This document shows, one piece after another, positions 22,186 through 30,382 of a stretch of 46,418 nt of DNA (positions are counted from its first letter, which is position 1; the number at the start of each line of letters is the position of its first letter). The position numbers were made by a program, and so were the translations under genes. Source of the DNA: an uncultured Bacillota bacterium. GTDB lineage: Bacteria > Bacillota > Clostridia > Oscillospirales > Oscillospiraceae. The stretch spans positions 1 through 46,418 of the forward strand of contig CAMTMZ010000017.1 in NCBI GenBank assembly GCA_947073765.1, given 5' to 3'. Under the pieces are notes generated by a model that did no database searches, was not told where the DNA came from, and saw nothing but the letters and a program-made list of their open reading frames with translations.

Positions 22186-23745
22186 TTGAGTACAAACAAA
22201 AAGCAAAAAAAGTCAGTCTTTGACGGCTTCTTGAACGGCATCGAGCGTGTCGGCAACAAGCTGCCCCACCCCATTACCCTGTTCTTCATCTTAGCGGTTC
22301 TGGTTGTGGTACTGTCCGCGGTGTTGTCCGCCTTGGGTGTTTCCGCAACCGGCGATTTGATCAACACCTCTACCAATACCATGGAGGAACAGACAGTTAC
22401 TGTAGTCAGCCTGATGACAAGAGAGGGTATTGTCCATATGCTGACCAATGCCGTAACGATCTTCACCAGCTACGCCCCCTTGGGCATGGTTCTGGTGGCC
22501 ATGCTGGGCGTGGGCATCGCCGAGAGCAGCGGCTTCATCGCCGCCGTTACCAAGCGCATTGTGGCTGTTACCCCACGTTCCCTGATTACCCCTGTTCTCG
22601 TCTTCCTGGGCGTTATGTCCAATATCGCCTCTGATGTGGGCTACATTGTGCTGGTTCCTCTGGGCGCTATCATATTTCTCGCCTATGGCCGGCATCCTCT
22701 GGCGGGCATCGCCGCCGCTTTCGCCGGCGTATCAGGCGGCTTCTCCGCCAATTTGCTTATTGGCACCTTGGACCCCCTGATGGCGGGCATCTCCAACGAA
22801 GCTGTCAAGCTGGTTGACCCTAACTATGTGGTTGAGCCCACCGGCAACATGTATTTTATGATGGTCTCCGTGTTCCTGATTACCATTCTGGGTACCATCA
22901 TCACCGAGAAAGTCGTCGAGCCCCGCTTAGGTACATACAAGGGCAAGCTGACAGGCGATGTGGCCAGCCAGGATGTGAGTGAAGTAGAGAAGAAGGCCTT
23001 GAAGAAAGCCTCCCTCACCCTGTTGGCCTTAGTCATTGCGGTCGTTGTTCTGTGCATCCCTCAAAACTCCATTTTCCGCGGCGAAACCGGCAATCTGCTG
23101 GGGAAGTCCCCTCTGATCCAGGGCGTCATTGTCTTGGTCGGCCTGTTCTTCTTCATTCCTTCTGTGGTATACGGCTTTGCCTCCGGCAAGTATAAGAACG
23201 ATAAGGACGTATGTGCCGCTATGGCCCAGTCTATGGGGCATATGAGCAGCTATATCGCCCTGTCCTTCGTGGCCGCGCAGTTCATCAATTATTTTGGATA
23301 CAGCAAGCTGGGCACCATTCTGGCCCTCCACGGCGCTGCTTTCTTCAAGGCCATTAAAATCGGCACCATTCCTTTGATGATCCTGTTCGTGCTGTTCTCC
23401 GCCTTCCTGAACCTGTTCATGGGTTCCGCATCCGCCAAGTGGGCCATCCTGGCTCCCGTGTTTGTCCCAATGTTCATGCTTCTGGGCTACACCCCCGAGA
23501 TGGCTCAGGTCGCCTTCCGTATCGGTGACTCCTGCACCAACATTATTACTCCCATGATGTCTTTCTTTGCGATGATTGTGGTTTTTGTTCAGGAGTATGA
23601 CGACGAGGCCGGCATGGGCACCCTCACCGCTATGATGCTCCCCTACACCATTACCTTCCTCATCGGCTGGACTGTAATGATGATCGTTTGGATCACCTTG
23701 GGGCTGCCTCTCGGGCCCAACGCCACCATCTTCCGGGTAGTCTGA
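22186..23745 (+). CDS. AbgT-family transporter (p-aminobenzoyl-glutamate type)
   Basis: An integral membrane protein of 519 residues with about 12 helices. It opens with the family signature DGFLNGIERVGNKLPHPITLFFILAVLVVVLSA (recognised by GIERVGNKLPHPITLFF), then has a polar exterior loop, PRSLITPVLVFLGVMSNIASDVGYIVLVPLGA, SGGFSANLLIGTLDPLMAGIS and a second hairpin half ending RIGDSCTNIITPMMSFFA. AbgT proteins import p-aminobenzoyl-glutamate or act as antimetabolite exporters. Translation should begin at TTG 22186, since AAGGAGGAG lies 6 bases upstream. It is followed by an M20 peptidase and a LysR gene, which resembles the E. coli abgR-abgABT arrangement. Confidence 0.92.
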   Translation: MSTNKKQKKSVFDGFLNGIERVGNKLPHPITLFFILAVLVVVLSAVLSALGVSATGDLINTSTNTMEEQTVTVVSLMTREGIVHMLTNAVTIFTSYAPLGMVLVAMLGVGIAESSGFIAAVTKRIVAVTPRSLITPVLVFLGVMSNIASDVGYIVLVPLGAIIFLAYGRHPLAGIAAAFAGVSGGFSANLLIGTLDPLMAGISNEAVKLVDPNYVVEPTGNMYFMMVSVFLITILGTIITEKVVEPRLGTYKGKLTGDVASQDVSEVEKKALKKASLTLLALVIAVVVLCIPQNSIFRGETGNLLGKSPLIQGVIVLVGLFFFIPSVVYGFASGKYKNDKDVCAAMAQSMGHMSSYIALSFVAAQFINYFGYSKLGTILALHGAAFFKAIKIGTIPLMILFVLFSAFLNLFMGSASAKWAILAPVFVPMFMLLGYTPEMAQVAFRIGDSCTNIITPMMSFFAMIVVFVQEYDDEAGMGTLTAMMLPYTITFLIGWTVMMIVWITLGLPLGPNATIFRVV

Positions 23746-23770
23746 TTTTAGGCCAAAAGGGAGCGTTTGA

Positions 23771-24886
23771 ATGGAAGCAAAGGTAAAAGAAGCGCGGCTT
23801 TTGGAGTCCTTCCTGGAGTATGTCCGAATCGACAGCGAGACCGGCATCGAACGGGATATGGCCCGGCGCCTGGAGCAGGAGCTCCAGGCCCTGGGGTGCT
23901 CCGTGACTTATGACGACGCCGGAGAGAAATTGGGCTGCAACGTGGGCAACCTGTATGCGGTACTGCCTGGGGATGAGTCCCTGGAACCCATCCTGCTCAG
24001 CGCCCACATGGATACGGTCAAACCCGGTCTGGGCGTTGTACCCATTGTGGAAGACGGCGTCATCCACACCGACGGCTCTACCATCCTGGGCGGTGACGAC
24101 AAATCCGGCGTGGCCGCTATTATGGAGACTTTGAGGGTTCTCCAGGAGGAGCGGCTGCCCCACCCTCCGCTGGAAATTGTCTTTTCCATCCATGAGGAAG
24201 GCGGCGTGCGGGGCGCGGCCAACTTGGACTACGGACGCCTCACCGCCAAAAAGGCAGTGGTGCTGGACAGCAGCGGCGCGCCGGGCAAGATGATTCTGGC
24301 TGCCCCGGGGCAGTACAAGCTGAATGTGGAGATTCATGGCCGGGCTTCCCATGCGGGAGTCAGCCCGGAAAGCGGTATCAGCGCCATCCAGGTGGCGGTG
24401 GACGCCATTGGAAAGATGAAGCTGCTGCGTATTGATGAGGAGACCACCGCCAACATCGGATCAATCCACGCCCAGTTCTCCACCAACGTGGTCCCTGATC
24501 TGCTCACGCTGTCAGGCGAAGCCCGCAGCCGGGATAACGAGAAGCTGGAGGCACAGGCACAGCACATGCTGGACTGCATCAAGACCAGCTGTGAGAAGTT
24601 CGGCGCCAGCTATACCGGCGGAATGACTCTGGCCTACCCCGGTTACCGGATTTCTGAGGATAACCCCTTTGTCACGCAGGTGAAGGACGCCTGCGCCGCA
24701 ACAGGACTGACCCCTTTGCTTGGTACCAGCGGAGGGGGAAGTGACGCCAACCATATGAACCGCCATGGGATCACGGCTATCCCTCTGGCCACTGGCATGT
24801 CCAAGGTACACAGCACAGAGGAGTTTTTACTGGTGGAACACCTGGTCCAGACAGCCCGCCTGGTGCTGGCGCTGGTCACAAGGTAG
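23771..24886 (+). CDS. M20-family metallopeptidase (peptidase T-like)
   Basis: A cytoplasmic di-zinc hydrolase of 371 residues that cuts small peptides or acyl/aminoacyl amides. Metal site and catalytic residues are intact: LLSAHMDTVKPG (His and the following Asp), ILGGDDKSGVAA (bridging Asp), IHEEGGVRGAANLD (catalytic Glu pair), VLDSSG, and the C-terminal GTSGGGSDANHMNRHG. The dimerisation domain between starts at YKLNVEIHGRASHAGVSPE. It lies 25 bases after the AbgT gene and should hydrolyse the imported compound, as AbgAB do for p-aminobenzoyl-glutamate in E. coli. The exact substrate is not readable. Confidence 0.9.
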   Translation: MEAKVKEARLLESFLEYVRIDSETGIERDMARRLEQELQALGCSVTYDDAGEKLGCNVGNLYAVLPGDESLEPILLSAHMDTVKPGLGVVPIVEDGVIHTDGSTILGGDDKSGVAAIMETLRVLQEERLPHPPLEIVFSIHEEGGVRGAANLDYGRLTAKKAVVLDSSGAPGKMILAAPGQYKLNVEIHGRASHAGVSPESGISAIQVAVDAIGKMKLLRIDEETTANIGSIHAQFSTNVVPDLLTLSGEARSRDNEKLEAQAQHMLDCIKTSCEKFGASYTGGMTLAYPGYRISEDNPFVTQVKDACAATGLTPLLGTSGGGSDANHMNRHGITAIPLATGMSKVHSTEEFLLVEHLVQTARLVLALVTR

Positions 24887-24911
24887 GCCATCTTCCCCAA
24901 CGGGCATACGT

Positions 24912-24941
24912 GAAAACGGTCGTCCGCGGACGGCCGTTTTC
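24912..24941. terminator. Bidirectional terminator between the M20 gene and LysR
   Basis: Fourteen-base inverted repeat (GAAAACGGTCGTCC / GGACGGCCGTTTTC, one G-U). It has a T run on the plus strand and As that become Ts on the minus strand. It separates two convergent genes. Confidence 0.75.
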
Positions 24942-24963
24942 CATAAATCAGCGGGGATTCCGC

Positions 24964-25833
24964 TTAAAACGTTTCCCGGATAAAGCGGACAAAGTCTTTG
25001 ACTCGATGGGAAATAACGGCGTTCTTGTTCCAGAAGACACAAATATCCCCGGGCAGCGGCTTTTGAAAAGGAATCGCGGCGATATCCGGGAAGACGATCT
25101 GAATTTCTTTCAGAAACAGAGAACCTGCGATGCCGCTGCGCACCATCGCTATGATGGTCTGAAGCTGGTTGGATCGCACCAGAATATTGGGCTGCAGATT
25201 TTTGGCGGAAAAGCGGTTCAGAAGGACCTCTGAGTGGTAAGTGCTGCGGGCCAAGAGGGCCAGCCGCAGATCAGTCAGGTCCTCCACTTTGACGGTATCC
25301 ATTTGGGCCATAGGGTGGTTCCGGTGGACACAAAGACAGTACTGAGAGAGAAACATGTGCTCGGAGCAGAAATTGGTGGTGTTCGCCGCGGCGTTGATGT
25401 TGATGGCTACGTCGATCTCCTTATTCCGCAGCATCTCATGCGTCTCAATGGCTCCGTGCTCGTGAATTTCAAACTCAGTATCCGGATACAGCTGCAAAAA
25501 CTGCCGGCAGACATCTGGAAACACAAAAGCGCCGATCATAGGCGTCAGGCCGATGATGATTTTTTTCTGCGTTCCCGGAGTGCACATACTCAGTGTGATC
25601 TCGTCTGCCTTCTGAAGCAGTTCGTGGGCTTTTACTAAAAAACGCTCCCCTTCGGCAGTGATCTGCAGCCGCCCGTTGATCCGGTTAAACAACAATATGC
25701 CAAACTCCTGCTCCAGGTCTTTGATGGCGTTGGATATGGAGGGCTGTGAGATGTGGAGTTCCTCGCCTGCTCTGGTTATATTATTGCCCCACCGGCAGAC
25801 CTCTACAAAATATCGCAGCTGGCTGATCGTCAT
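24964..25833 (-). CDS. LysR-family transcriptional regulator next to the AbgT/M20 genes and malic enzyme
   Basis: A 289-residue LysR protein. The DNA-binding domain is MTISQLRYFVEVCRWGNNITRAG followed by LHISQPSISNAIKDLEQEFGILLFNR; the effector domain starts near residue 90 with KKIIIGLTPMIGAFVFPDVCRQFLQLYP. The architecture is complete. It converges on the AbgT/M20 operon and diverges from malic enzyme, so either or both may be targets. The clear T-N11-A palindrome upstream of the AbgT gene favours that operon. The 184-base divergent gap toward malic enzyme has a TATACT box near 25920 but no obvious palindrome. Confidence 0.92.
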   Translation of the reverse strand: MTISQLRYFVEVCRWGNNITRAGEELHISQPSISNAIKDLEQEFGILLFNRINGRLQITAEGERFLVKAHELLQKADEITLSMCTPGTQKKIIIGLTPMIGAFVFPDVCRQFLQLYPDTEFEIHEHGAIETHEMLRNKEIDVAININAAANTTNFCSEHMFLSQYCLCVHRNHPMAQMDTVKVEDLTDLRLALLARSTYHSEVLLNRFSAKNLQPNILVRSNQLQTIIAMVRSGIAGSLFLKEIQIVFPDIAAIPFQKPLPGDICVFWNKNAVISHRVKDFVRFIRETF

Positions 25834-26017
25834 GCCAATCTATCTCCTCTGTGCTCGGCAGTTCCAGATTTAAAAAAATTTTCCAGCTGCCGCTGTTTTT
25901 ATCGCTGTATGTGATGTCATTATACTACAGCGCGGGAGGACGCAGCAACATGCCCTGCAAAATTTTCTGCGTACCACCTGGGGGGTTGATTGGCCTATTT
26001 CATTTTGGAGGTTAGTT

Positions 26018-27190
26018 ATGGATTATGCAGAAAAGTCCCTCCAGCTCCATCGGGAGTGGAAGGGAAAGTTCCAGATCACTGCTGCCGTCTCTGTCGAGAC
26101 CCAGGACGACCTGTCCCTCGCCTATACGCCCGGCGTGGCCCAGCCCTGCCTGGAAATTCAGAAGGATCTCAGTCAAAGCTATGAGCTTACCCGGCGGCAC
26201 AACCTGTGCGCCGTGATTACTGACGGTTCCGCAGTCTTGGGTCTGGGCGACATCGGCCCGGAGGCCGGTATGCCTGTGATGGAGGGCAAGTGCGTTCTGC
26301 TTAAGGCCTTTGGCGATGTGGACGCGTTCCCCCTGTGCGTCAAAACCAAGGATGTGGACGAGTTTGTTCAGTCTGTCTACAACATCTCCGGCTCCTTTGG
26401 CGGCATCAACTTGGAGGACATCTCCGCCCCCCGATGCTTTGAGATTGAACGGAAGCTGAAGGAGAAGTGCGATATCCCTATTTTCCACGATGACCAGCAC
26501 GGTACCGCCATTATCACCCTGGCCGGTCTCCTCAACGCCCTGAAGGTGGTTGGAAAAGAGAAGGATAAGGTGAGGGTGGTCACCTCCGGCGCGGGCGCCG
26601 CCGCCATTGCCATCGTCAAGCTGCTTCTGTCCGCCGGCTTCCGGGACATCACCATGTGCGACCGGAAGGGAGCCATTTACGCCGGCCGGGAGGGCTTGAA
26701 CTGGATCAAGGAAGAGATGGCCCAGATTACCAATCTGGACAAGCGGTCCGGCTCTCTGGCCGATATGCTGGAGGGCGCTGATGTCTTCATCGGTGTCTCC
26801 GCTCCCGGTACTGTCACCACCGAGATGGTGAAAACGATGAACCGGGACGCCATCGTTTTTGCATGTGCCAACCCTACCCCGGAGATCTTCCCCGATGATG
26901 CGAAAGCGGGAGGCGCGGCAGTGATCGCCACTGGCCGCAGCGATTTCCCCAATCAGATCAACAATGTGCTGGCTTTTCCCGGCGTATTCCGGGGAGCGTT
27001 CGACGTCCGGGCCAGCGATATCAACGAGGAAATGAAAATGGCGGCCGCCCAGGTGTTGGCTGGGCTGATTTCTGACGAGGATCTGAATGCGGACTATATT
27101 ATCCCGCAAGCATTTGACCGCCGGGTGGGTCCGGCTGTGGCTCAGGCTGTGGCTGAAGCCGCCCGCAGATCCGGTGTGGCACGCATCTGA
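26018..27190 (+). CDS. NAD(P)-dependent malic enzyme, short bacterial form
   Basis: Oxidatively decarboxylates malate to pyruvate. At 390 residues this is the short form without a phosphotransacetylase domain. Signature elements are LAYTPGVAQPCLEI, the catalytic region MEGKCVLLKAFGDVDAFPLC, the metal site IPIFHDDQHGTAIITLAGLLNALK (recognised by HDDQHGTAI), the dinucleotide-binding TSGAGAAAIAIVKLL, and NPTPEIFPDDAKAGGAAVIATGRSDFPNQINN. It stands alone, divergent from a LysR gene. Together with RraA and the tricarboxylate transporter it gives several routes from C4-C6 acids to pyruvate. Cofactor choice cannot be told from the motif alone. Confidence 0.94.
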   Translation: MDYAEKSLQLHREWKGKFQITAAVSVETQDDLSLAYTPGVAQPCLEIQKDLSQSYELTRRHNLCAVITDGSAVLGLGDIGPEAGMPVMEGKCVLLKAFGDVDAFPLCVKTKDVDEFVQSVYNISGSFGGINLEDISAPRCFEIERKLKEKCDIPIFHDDQHGTAIITLAGLLNALKVVGKEKDKVRVVTSGAGAAAIAIVKLLLSAGFRDITMCDRKGAIYAGREGLNWIKEEMAQITNLDKRSGSLADMLEGADVFIGVSAPGTVTTEMVKTMNRDAIVFACANPTPEIFPDDAKAGGAAVIATGRSDFPNQINNVLAFPGVFRGAFDVRASDINEEMKMAAAQVLAGLISDEDLNADYIIPQAFDRRVGPAVAQAVAEAARRSGVARI

Positions 27191-27290
27191 CTGCCCTCCA
27201 GATCAGAAGAAACCATAGGCCTGCACGAGAAACTTGCAGTAAGCGAGCACCCATATCCACAACGTGCAGCATCGCCATGGGGTTAATCCC

Positions 27291-27320
27291 TTGATCTACA
27301 CCGTGACCCGCACGCGGAAA
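27291..27320. repeat. Dispersed 30-base repeat, copy 1
   Basis: Matches 45993-46022 at 27 of 30 positions (shared core ACACCGTGACCC). On the minus strand both copies encode related peptides (FRVRVTV and FRVWVTV), suggesting decayed copies of one protein-coding element. It lies in the 446-base gap between malic enzyme and the 2-oxoacid oxidoreductase operon. Confidence 0.55.
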
Positions 27321-27339
27321 TGTCCAGAGAGGGACACAG

Positions 27340-27385
27340 AGCGCCAGACAGGAACTTTTGGGTTCCTGTCTGGCGCTTTTCTGTT
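27340..27385 (+). terminator. Strong intrinsic terminator
   Basis: Perfect 16-base stem (arms 27340-27355 and 27362-27377) with loop TTTTGG, followed by TTTCTGTTT. It is 150 bases after the malic enzyme stop and may end that transcript, although it sits within relic sequence. Confidence 0.75.
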
Positions 27386-27391
27386 TCGCCG

Positions 27392-27428
27392 CCCGGTTTC
27401 CGTCGTCACAAGCTCCGTATCATCCGCC
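27392..27428. repeat. Dispersed 37-base repeat, copy 1
   Basis: Matches 37579-37615 at 32 of 37 positions, and all five differences are transitions. On the minus strand the copies encode ADDTELVTTETG and ANDTEPVTTRTG, so they look like diverged coding relics. Upstream on that strand the frame continues as HLLYTIRSIQLAQVDR, consistent with a broken protein gene. Confidence 0.55.
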
Positions 27429-27461
27429 CGATCCACCTGTGCCAGCTGGATCGAGCGGATG
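27421..27461. repeat. Fifteen-base inverted repeat in the relic region
   Basis: Arms 27421-27435 and 27447-27461 pair at 14 of 15 positions around an 11-base loop. It overlaps the end of the dispersed repeat. There is no T run, so it is not an obvious terminator. Confidence 0.5.
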
Positions 27462-27515
27462 GTGTAGAGCAGATGTTTCGTTTTTTACATTTTTATCTTT
27501 TTGCCTGTAAATGAG

Positions 27516-27544
27516 TTGACATTTTTCTTTCAGTAGGATATTAT
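27516..27544 (+). promoter_or_regulatory. Promoter of the 2-oxoacid:ferredoxin oxidoreductase operon
   Basis: TTGACA is a perfect -35; TATTAT follows after exactly 17 bases. It is 92 bases upstream of the first start codon, in an AT-rich stretch. This is the best sigma-A promoter in the window. Confidence 0.8.
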
Positions 27545-27636
27545 TCAAGTTGAACATATTTTATGAGATTATGACGATTAAATTGGAGAAAATATCATAA
27601 TGAGCGGCAAAATTATAAAAGAAAGGGGACTGCCTT

Positions 27637-28320
27637 ATGCCGGTGAACAGTTGGGTAGATGCCGCCCGGCTGACCGTGACGGTTGGGCATTTTGGAAGTG
27701 GGAAAACGGAGTTTTCCGTAAATCTCGCTTTAGCGCTCGGGGCGGCTGGGCACCCTTTTGCTCTGGCAGACTTAGATATTGTTGATCCGTACTTTTGCGC
27801 CAGAGAGTGCAAAAGCCAGATTGAAGCAGAAGGAGGCAGATTGATTGCAAGCTCAAATGCCTGTTTTAATGCGGATGTGCCCGCGCTGCCGCCGGAGGTT
27901 ATGACCCTTTTTGATGACCCAAAGTTGTACAGCGTTCTGGACATCGGCGGAGACGCCGCCGGCGCGAGAGTCCTTGTACGCTATCGGCAGCAAATGATAA
28001 ACCGATGTGCCCGGGTCCTTTGCGTCATCAATGCGAACCGCCCGTTTACCGATGCGCCGGAAAAGGCTGCCGCCTATGTTAAAAGCATTGAAGCGACCAT
28101 GGGCGTATCAATTTCAGGTCTGGTGAACAACACCCATATGTGTGAGCAGACACAGACGAAGGACATCTTGCATGGAGCCGAGCTCATTACAGAGGTTTCC
28201 AGTTTAACGGGAAAGCCCGTTGTTTGCCACTGTGTTCCACAGGAATATATTCAAAAGCTCCCATTGCTCCATCCAATATTCCCGATGCGTCTTTACTTAA
28301 AAAAACCGTGGCAGGATTAA
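27637..28320 (+). CDS. P-loop ATPase (MinD/ParA/CobQ-like) heading the oxidoreductase operon
   Basis: A cytoplasmic nucleotide-binding protein of 227 residues. The Walker A motif is VGHFGSGKTEFSVNLALAL (P-loop at 17-25), followed by a MinD-like ALADLDIVDPYF segment and LDIGGDAAG in the switch position; NANRP and VNNTHM occupy nucleotide-base positions. GAAAGGGG precedes ATG 27637. Its gene lies 27 bases before the ferredoxin subunit. ATPases of this kind occur beside 2-oxoacid:ferredoxin oxidoreductase genes in other anaerobes, perhaps in cluster insertion or enzyme maturation, but that role is inference. The base composition is visibly less GC-rich than the neighbouring regions. Confidence 0.8.
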   Translation: MPVNSWVDAARLTVTVGHFGSGKTEFSVNLALALGAAGHPFALADLDIVDPYFCARECKSQIEAEGGRLIASSNACFNADVPALPPEVMTLFDDPKLYSVLDIGGDAAGARVLVRYRQQMINRCARVLCVINANRPFTDAPEKAAAYVKSIEATMGVSISGLVNNTHMCEQTQTKDILHGAELITEVSSLTGKPVVCHCVPQEYIQKLPLLHPIFPMRLYLKKPWQD

Positions 28321-28347
28321 GCCAATCCATATTTAGGAGGTATTTTT

Positions 28348-28557
28348 ATGGCTATTCACCTTGAGTTTAATGCTGAGCGGTGCAAAGGATGCCAGCTGTG
28401 CATTCTTAACTGTCCGAAGCAGATTCTGGCGCTGGCGGAGACAACGAATGAAAAAGGGTATCGCCCCGCCATCTGCAAGGACATTGATTCCTGCGTAGGC
28501 TGTGCCAGCTGCGCAAAGATCTGTCCCGATTCCGTCATCACGATCACAAAAGACTGA
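28348..28557 (+). CDS. 2x[4Fe-4S] ferredoxin-type subunit (delta) of 2-oxoacid:ferredoxin oxidoreductase
   Basis: A 69-residue iron-sulfur protein with two complete cluster motifs: CKGCQLCILNCP and CVGCASCAKICPD. It passes electrons from the thiamine-bound intermediate to free ferredoxin. AGGAGG lies 8 bases before the ATG. It is encoded separately from the other subunits, as in the four-subunit (alpha, beta, gamma, delta) enzymes. It lies 16 bases before the alpha-subunit gene, with which it is surely cotranscribed. Confidence 0.92.
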   Translation: MAIHLEFNAERCKGCQLCILNCPKQILALAETTNEKGYRPAICKDIDSCVGCASCAKICPDSVITITKD

Positions 28558-28573
28558 AAAGGAGTTATCTGCA

Positions 28574-29641
28574 ATGAAAAGAGAGATCTGGAAAGGCAGC
28601 GAAGCGATTGCGGAAGCGGCCATTCGTGCGGGCTGCCGTTGTTTCTGTGGGTATCCGATTACTCCACAGAATGAGATACCGGAATATATGTCCGCAAAAA
28701 TGCCCGCTGCGGGCGGTGTATTTGTCCAGTCTGAATCTGAGGTGTCCGCTATTAACATGGTTTATGGTGCTGCGGCTTCCGGTATTCGGGCGATGACGTC
28801 CTCTTCTTCTCCCGGAGTCAGTCTGAAGCAAGAGGGCATCAGCTACATGGTGGGTGCCGAGCTGCCGGCCGTTATTGTGAACATTATGCGCGGCGGCCCT
28901 GGACTGGGATCTATTCAGCCGGCTCAGGGCGACTACTATCAGGCGACCCGCGGCGGCGGAAACGGAGACTATCGGACGGTAACTTTGGCTCCCGCCAATC
29001 TGCAGGAAGCGGTTGACCTGATGTTCGACGCATTTGATATTGCGGATCAGTACCGCAATCCTGTTATGATCCTGGCAGATGGGCTGATCGGTCAAATGAT
29101 GGAGCCACTGGTATGGAAAGAACACAAACCCCGCAATTTGCCGCCTAAGTCTTGGGCTGCCGATGGCCGCAAGGGCCGTGACCACAACAATTTTATCACC
29201 TCCCTGCTGGTAGAGGCCGCTGACTGCGAGGCACACAACCGCTGCCTCGAAAAAAAGTTTCAGGAAATGGAGGACAAGGAGTGCCGCTGGGAAGAAATTA
29301 TGACGGAGGATGCGGAGGTTTTGCTTGTGGCATACGGTACGCCCGCGCGTATTGCCCAGACCGCCGCGGAGCATCTTCGCAAGCAGGGCATCAAGGCCGG
29401 CGTATTCCGCCCCATCACGCTGTGGCCCTTCCCCGCAAGGCGCCTGCGTGAGATCGCAGAGCAGCGTTCTGTCAAGGTTGTGCTGGATGTGGAGATGAGC
29501 TTGGGTCAGATGCTGGACGATGTCAAGCTGGCCATCGGGGAATGTAAACCTGTGAGATTTTATGGCCGTGTCGGCGGCTCGATTCCCACGGTCTCCGAGG
29601 TGGAAAAAGCCGCTGCCGGAGCCTACGAGGAGGTCAAATGA
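28574..29641 (+). CDS. vorB: 2-oxoacid:ferredoxin oxidoreductase alpha subunit (2-oxoisovalerate type)
   Basis: The pyrimidine-binding subunit of an enzyme that turns branched-chain 2-oxoacids plus CoA into acyl-CoA, CO2 and reduced ferredoxin. The 355-residue protein opens IWKGSEAIAEAAIRAGCRCFCGYPITPQNEIPEYMS (recognised by GYPITPQNEIPEYM), then has ESEVSAINMVYGAAASG, TSSSSPGVSLKQEGISYM, and GGPGLGSIQPAQGDYYQATRGGGNGDYRT. The C-terminal part has VAYGTPARIAQTA. These motifs fit subunits named VorB or KorA; the VorB reading is preferred from overall pattern. The start at ATG 28574 follows AAAAGGAG. Gene order delta-alpha-beta-gamma is standard. Confidence 0.9.
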   Translation: MKREIWKGSEAIAEAAIRAGCRCFCGYPITPQNEIPEYMSAKMPAAGGVFVQSESEVSAINMVYGAAASGIRAMTSSSSPGVSLKQEGISYMVGAELPAVIVNIMRGGPGLGSIQPAQGDYYQATRGGGNGDYRTVTLAPANLQEAVDLMFDAFDIADQYRNPVMILADGLIGQMMEPLVWKEHKPRNLPPKSWAADGRKGRDHNNFITSLLVEAADCEAHNRCLEKKFQEMEDKECRWEEIMTEDAEVLLVAYGTPARIAQTAAEHLRKQGIKAGVFRPITLWPFPARRLREIAEQRSVKVVLDVEMSLGQMLDDVKLAIGECKPVRFYGRVGGSIPTVSEVEKAAAGAYEEVK

Positions 29642-29642
29642 G

Positions 29643-30377
29643 ATGACAACCATTTATCAGAAAACGAAGGGTCTGCAAGACACCACGCTTCACTATTGTC
29701 CCGGCTGCAGCCATGGCATTGTACACAAGCTGATTGGAGAAGTCATGGAAGAAATGGGGATTATTGATACAACCATTGGGATTTGTCCGGTAGGCTGTGC
29801 AGTATTTGCTGGAAATTATTTTGCTTGCGACACCATAGAGGCCGCGCATGGCCGTGCTCCCGCTGTGGCGACCGCCGTTAAACGAACCCATCCGGACCAG
29901 CCGGTGTTTACTTATCAGGGCGATGGAGATCTCGCTTCCATTGGCGCCGCTGAAATTATCCATGCGGCTATGCGCGGAGAAAAATTCACAACATTTTTTA
30001 TCAATAATGCCATTTATGGTATGACCGGCGGGCAGATGGCTCCCACCACATTGATTGGACAGCGCGCCACCACAGCACCGGGTGGCCGTACAAAAGAGCA
30101 GGCTGGCGAGCCTGTGCAGGTGGCGGAGATGTTGTCTACGCTGAAAGGTCTTGTATACGCTGAGCGCGTCTGTGTGACTGACATTCCCCACTTGAACAAG
30201 GCAAAGAAGGCAATTCGCAAGGCCTTTGAGAAGCAGATGGCCGGTGAAGGGTTTACCTTTGTTGAGATTCTGGCTACGTGTCCAACCAACTGGGGCATGG
30301 GAACCGCCGAGGCAAACAAGTGGCTGATGGATAACCTGGCTGCCTATTATCCGCTGGGTGTAATCAAGGAGGTTTGA
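29643..30377 (+). CDS. 2-oxoacid:ferredoxin oxidoreductase beta subunit (thiamine diphosphate-binding)
   Basis: Carries the thiamine diphosphate site of the complex. The 244-residue protein has YCPGCSHGIVHKLIGE at the N terminus, IGICPVGCAVFAGNYFACD, and the ThDP-magnesium motif GDGDLASIGAAEIIHAAMRGEKFTTFFINNAIYGMTGGQMAPTT (GDGD to NN spacing conserved). ILATCPTNWGMG closes the family pattern. The ATG at 29643 lies 1 base after the stop of the alpha subunit, so translation is coupled. It partners the neighbouring alpha, gamma and ferredoxin subunits. Confidence 0.93.
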   Translation: MTTIYQKTKGLQDTTLHYCPGCSHGIVHKLIGEVMEEMGIIDTTIGICPVGCAVFAGNYFACDTIEAAHGRAPAVATAVKRTHPDQPVFTYQGDGDLASIGAAEIIHAAMRGEKFTTFFINNAIYGMTGGQMAPTTLIGQRATTAPGGRTKEQAGEPVQVAEMLSTLKGLVYAERVCVTDIPHLNKAKKAIRKAFEKQMAGEGFTFVEILATCPTNWGMGTAEANKWLMDNLAAYYPLGVIKEV

Positions 30378-30382
30378 TCGAA

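Noticed and set aside
25834-26017. LysR operator between the second LysR gene and malic enzyme
   Set aside because: Only short imperfect dyads (for example CTGTA..TACAG) are present, none with T-N11-A spacing, so I do not call a site.
27264-27514. Two plus-strand frames of 64-67 residues in the gap before the oxidoreductase operon
   Set aside because: They run through a terminator hairpin and the dispersed repeats, lack ribosome binding sites and have no family resemblance.
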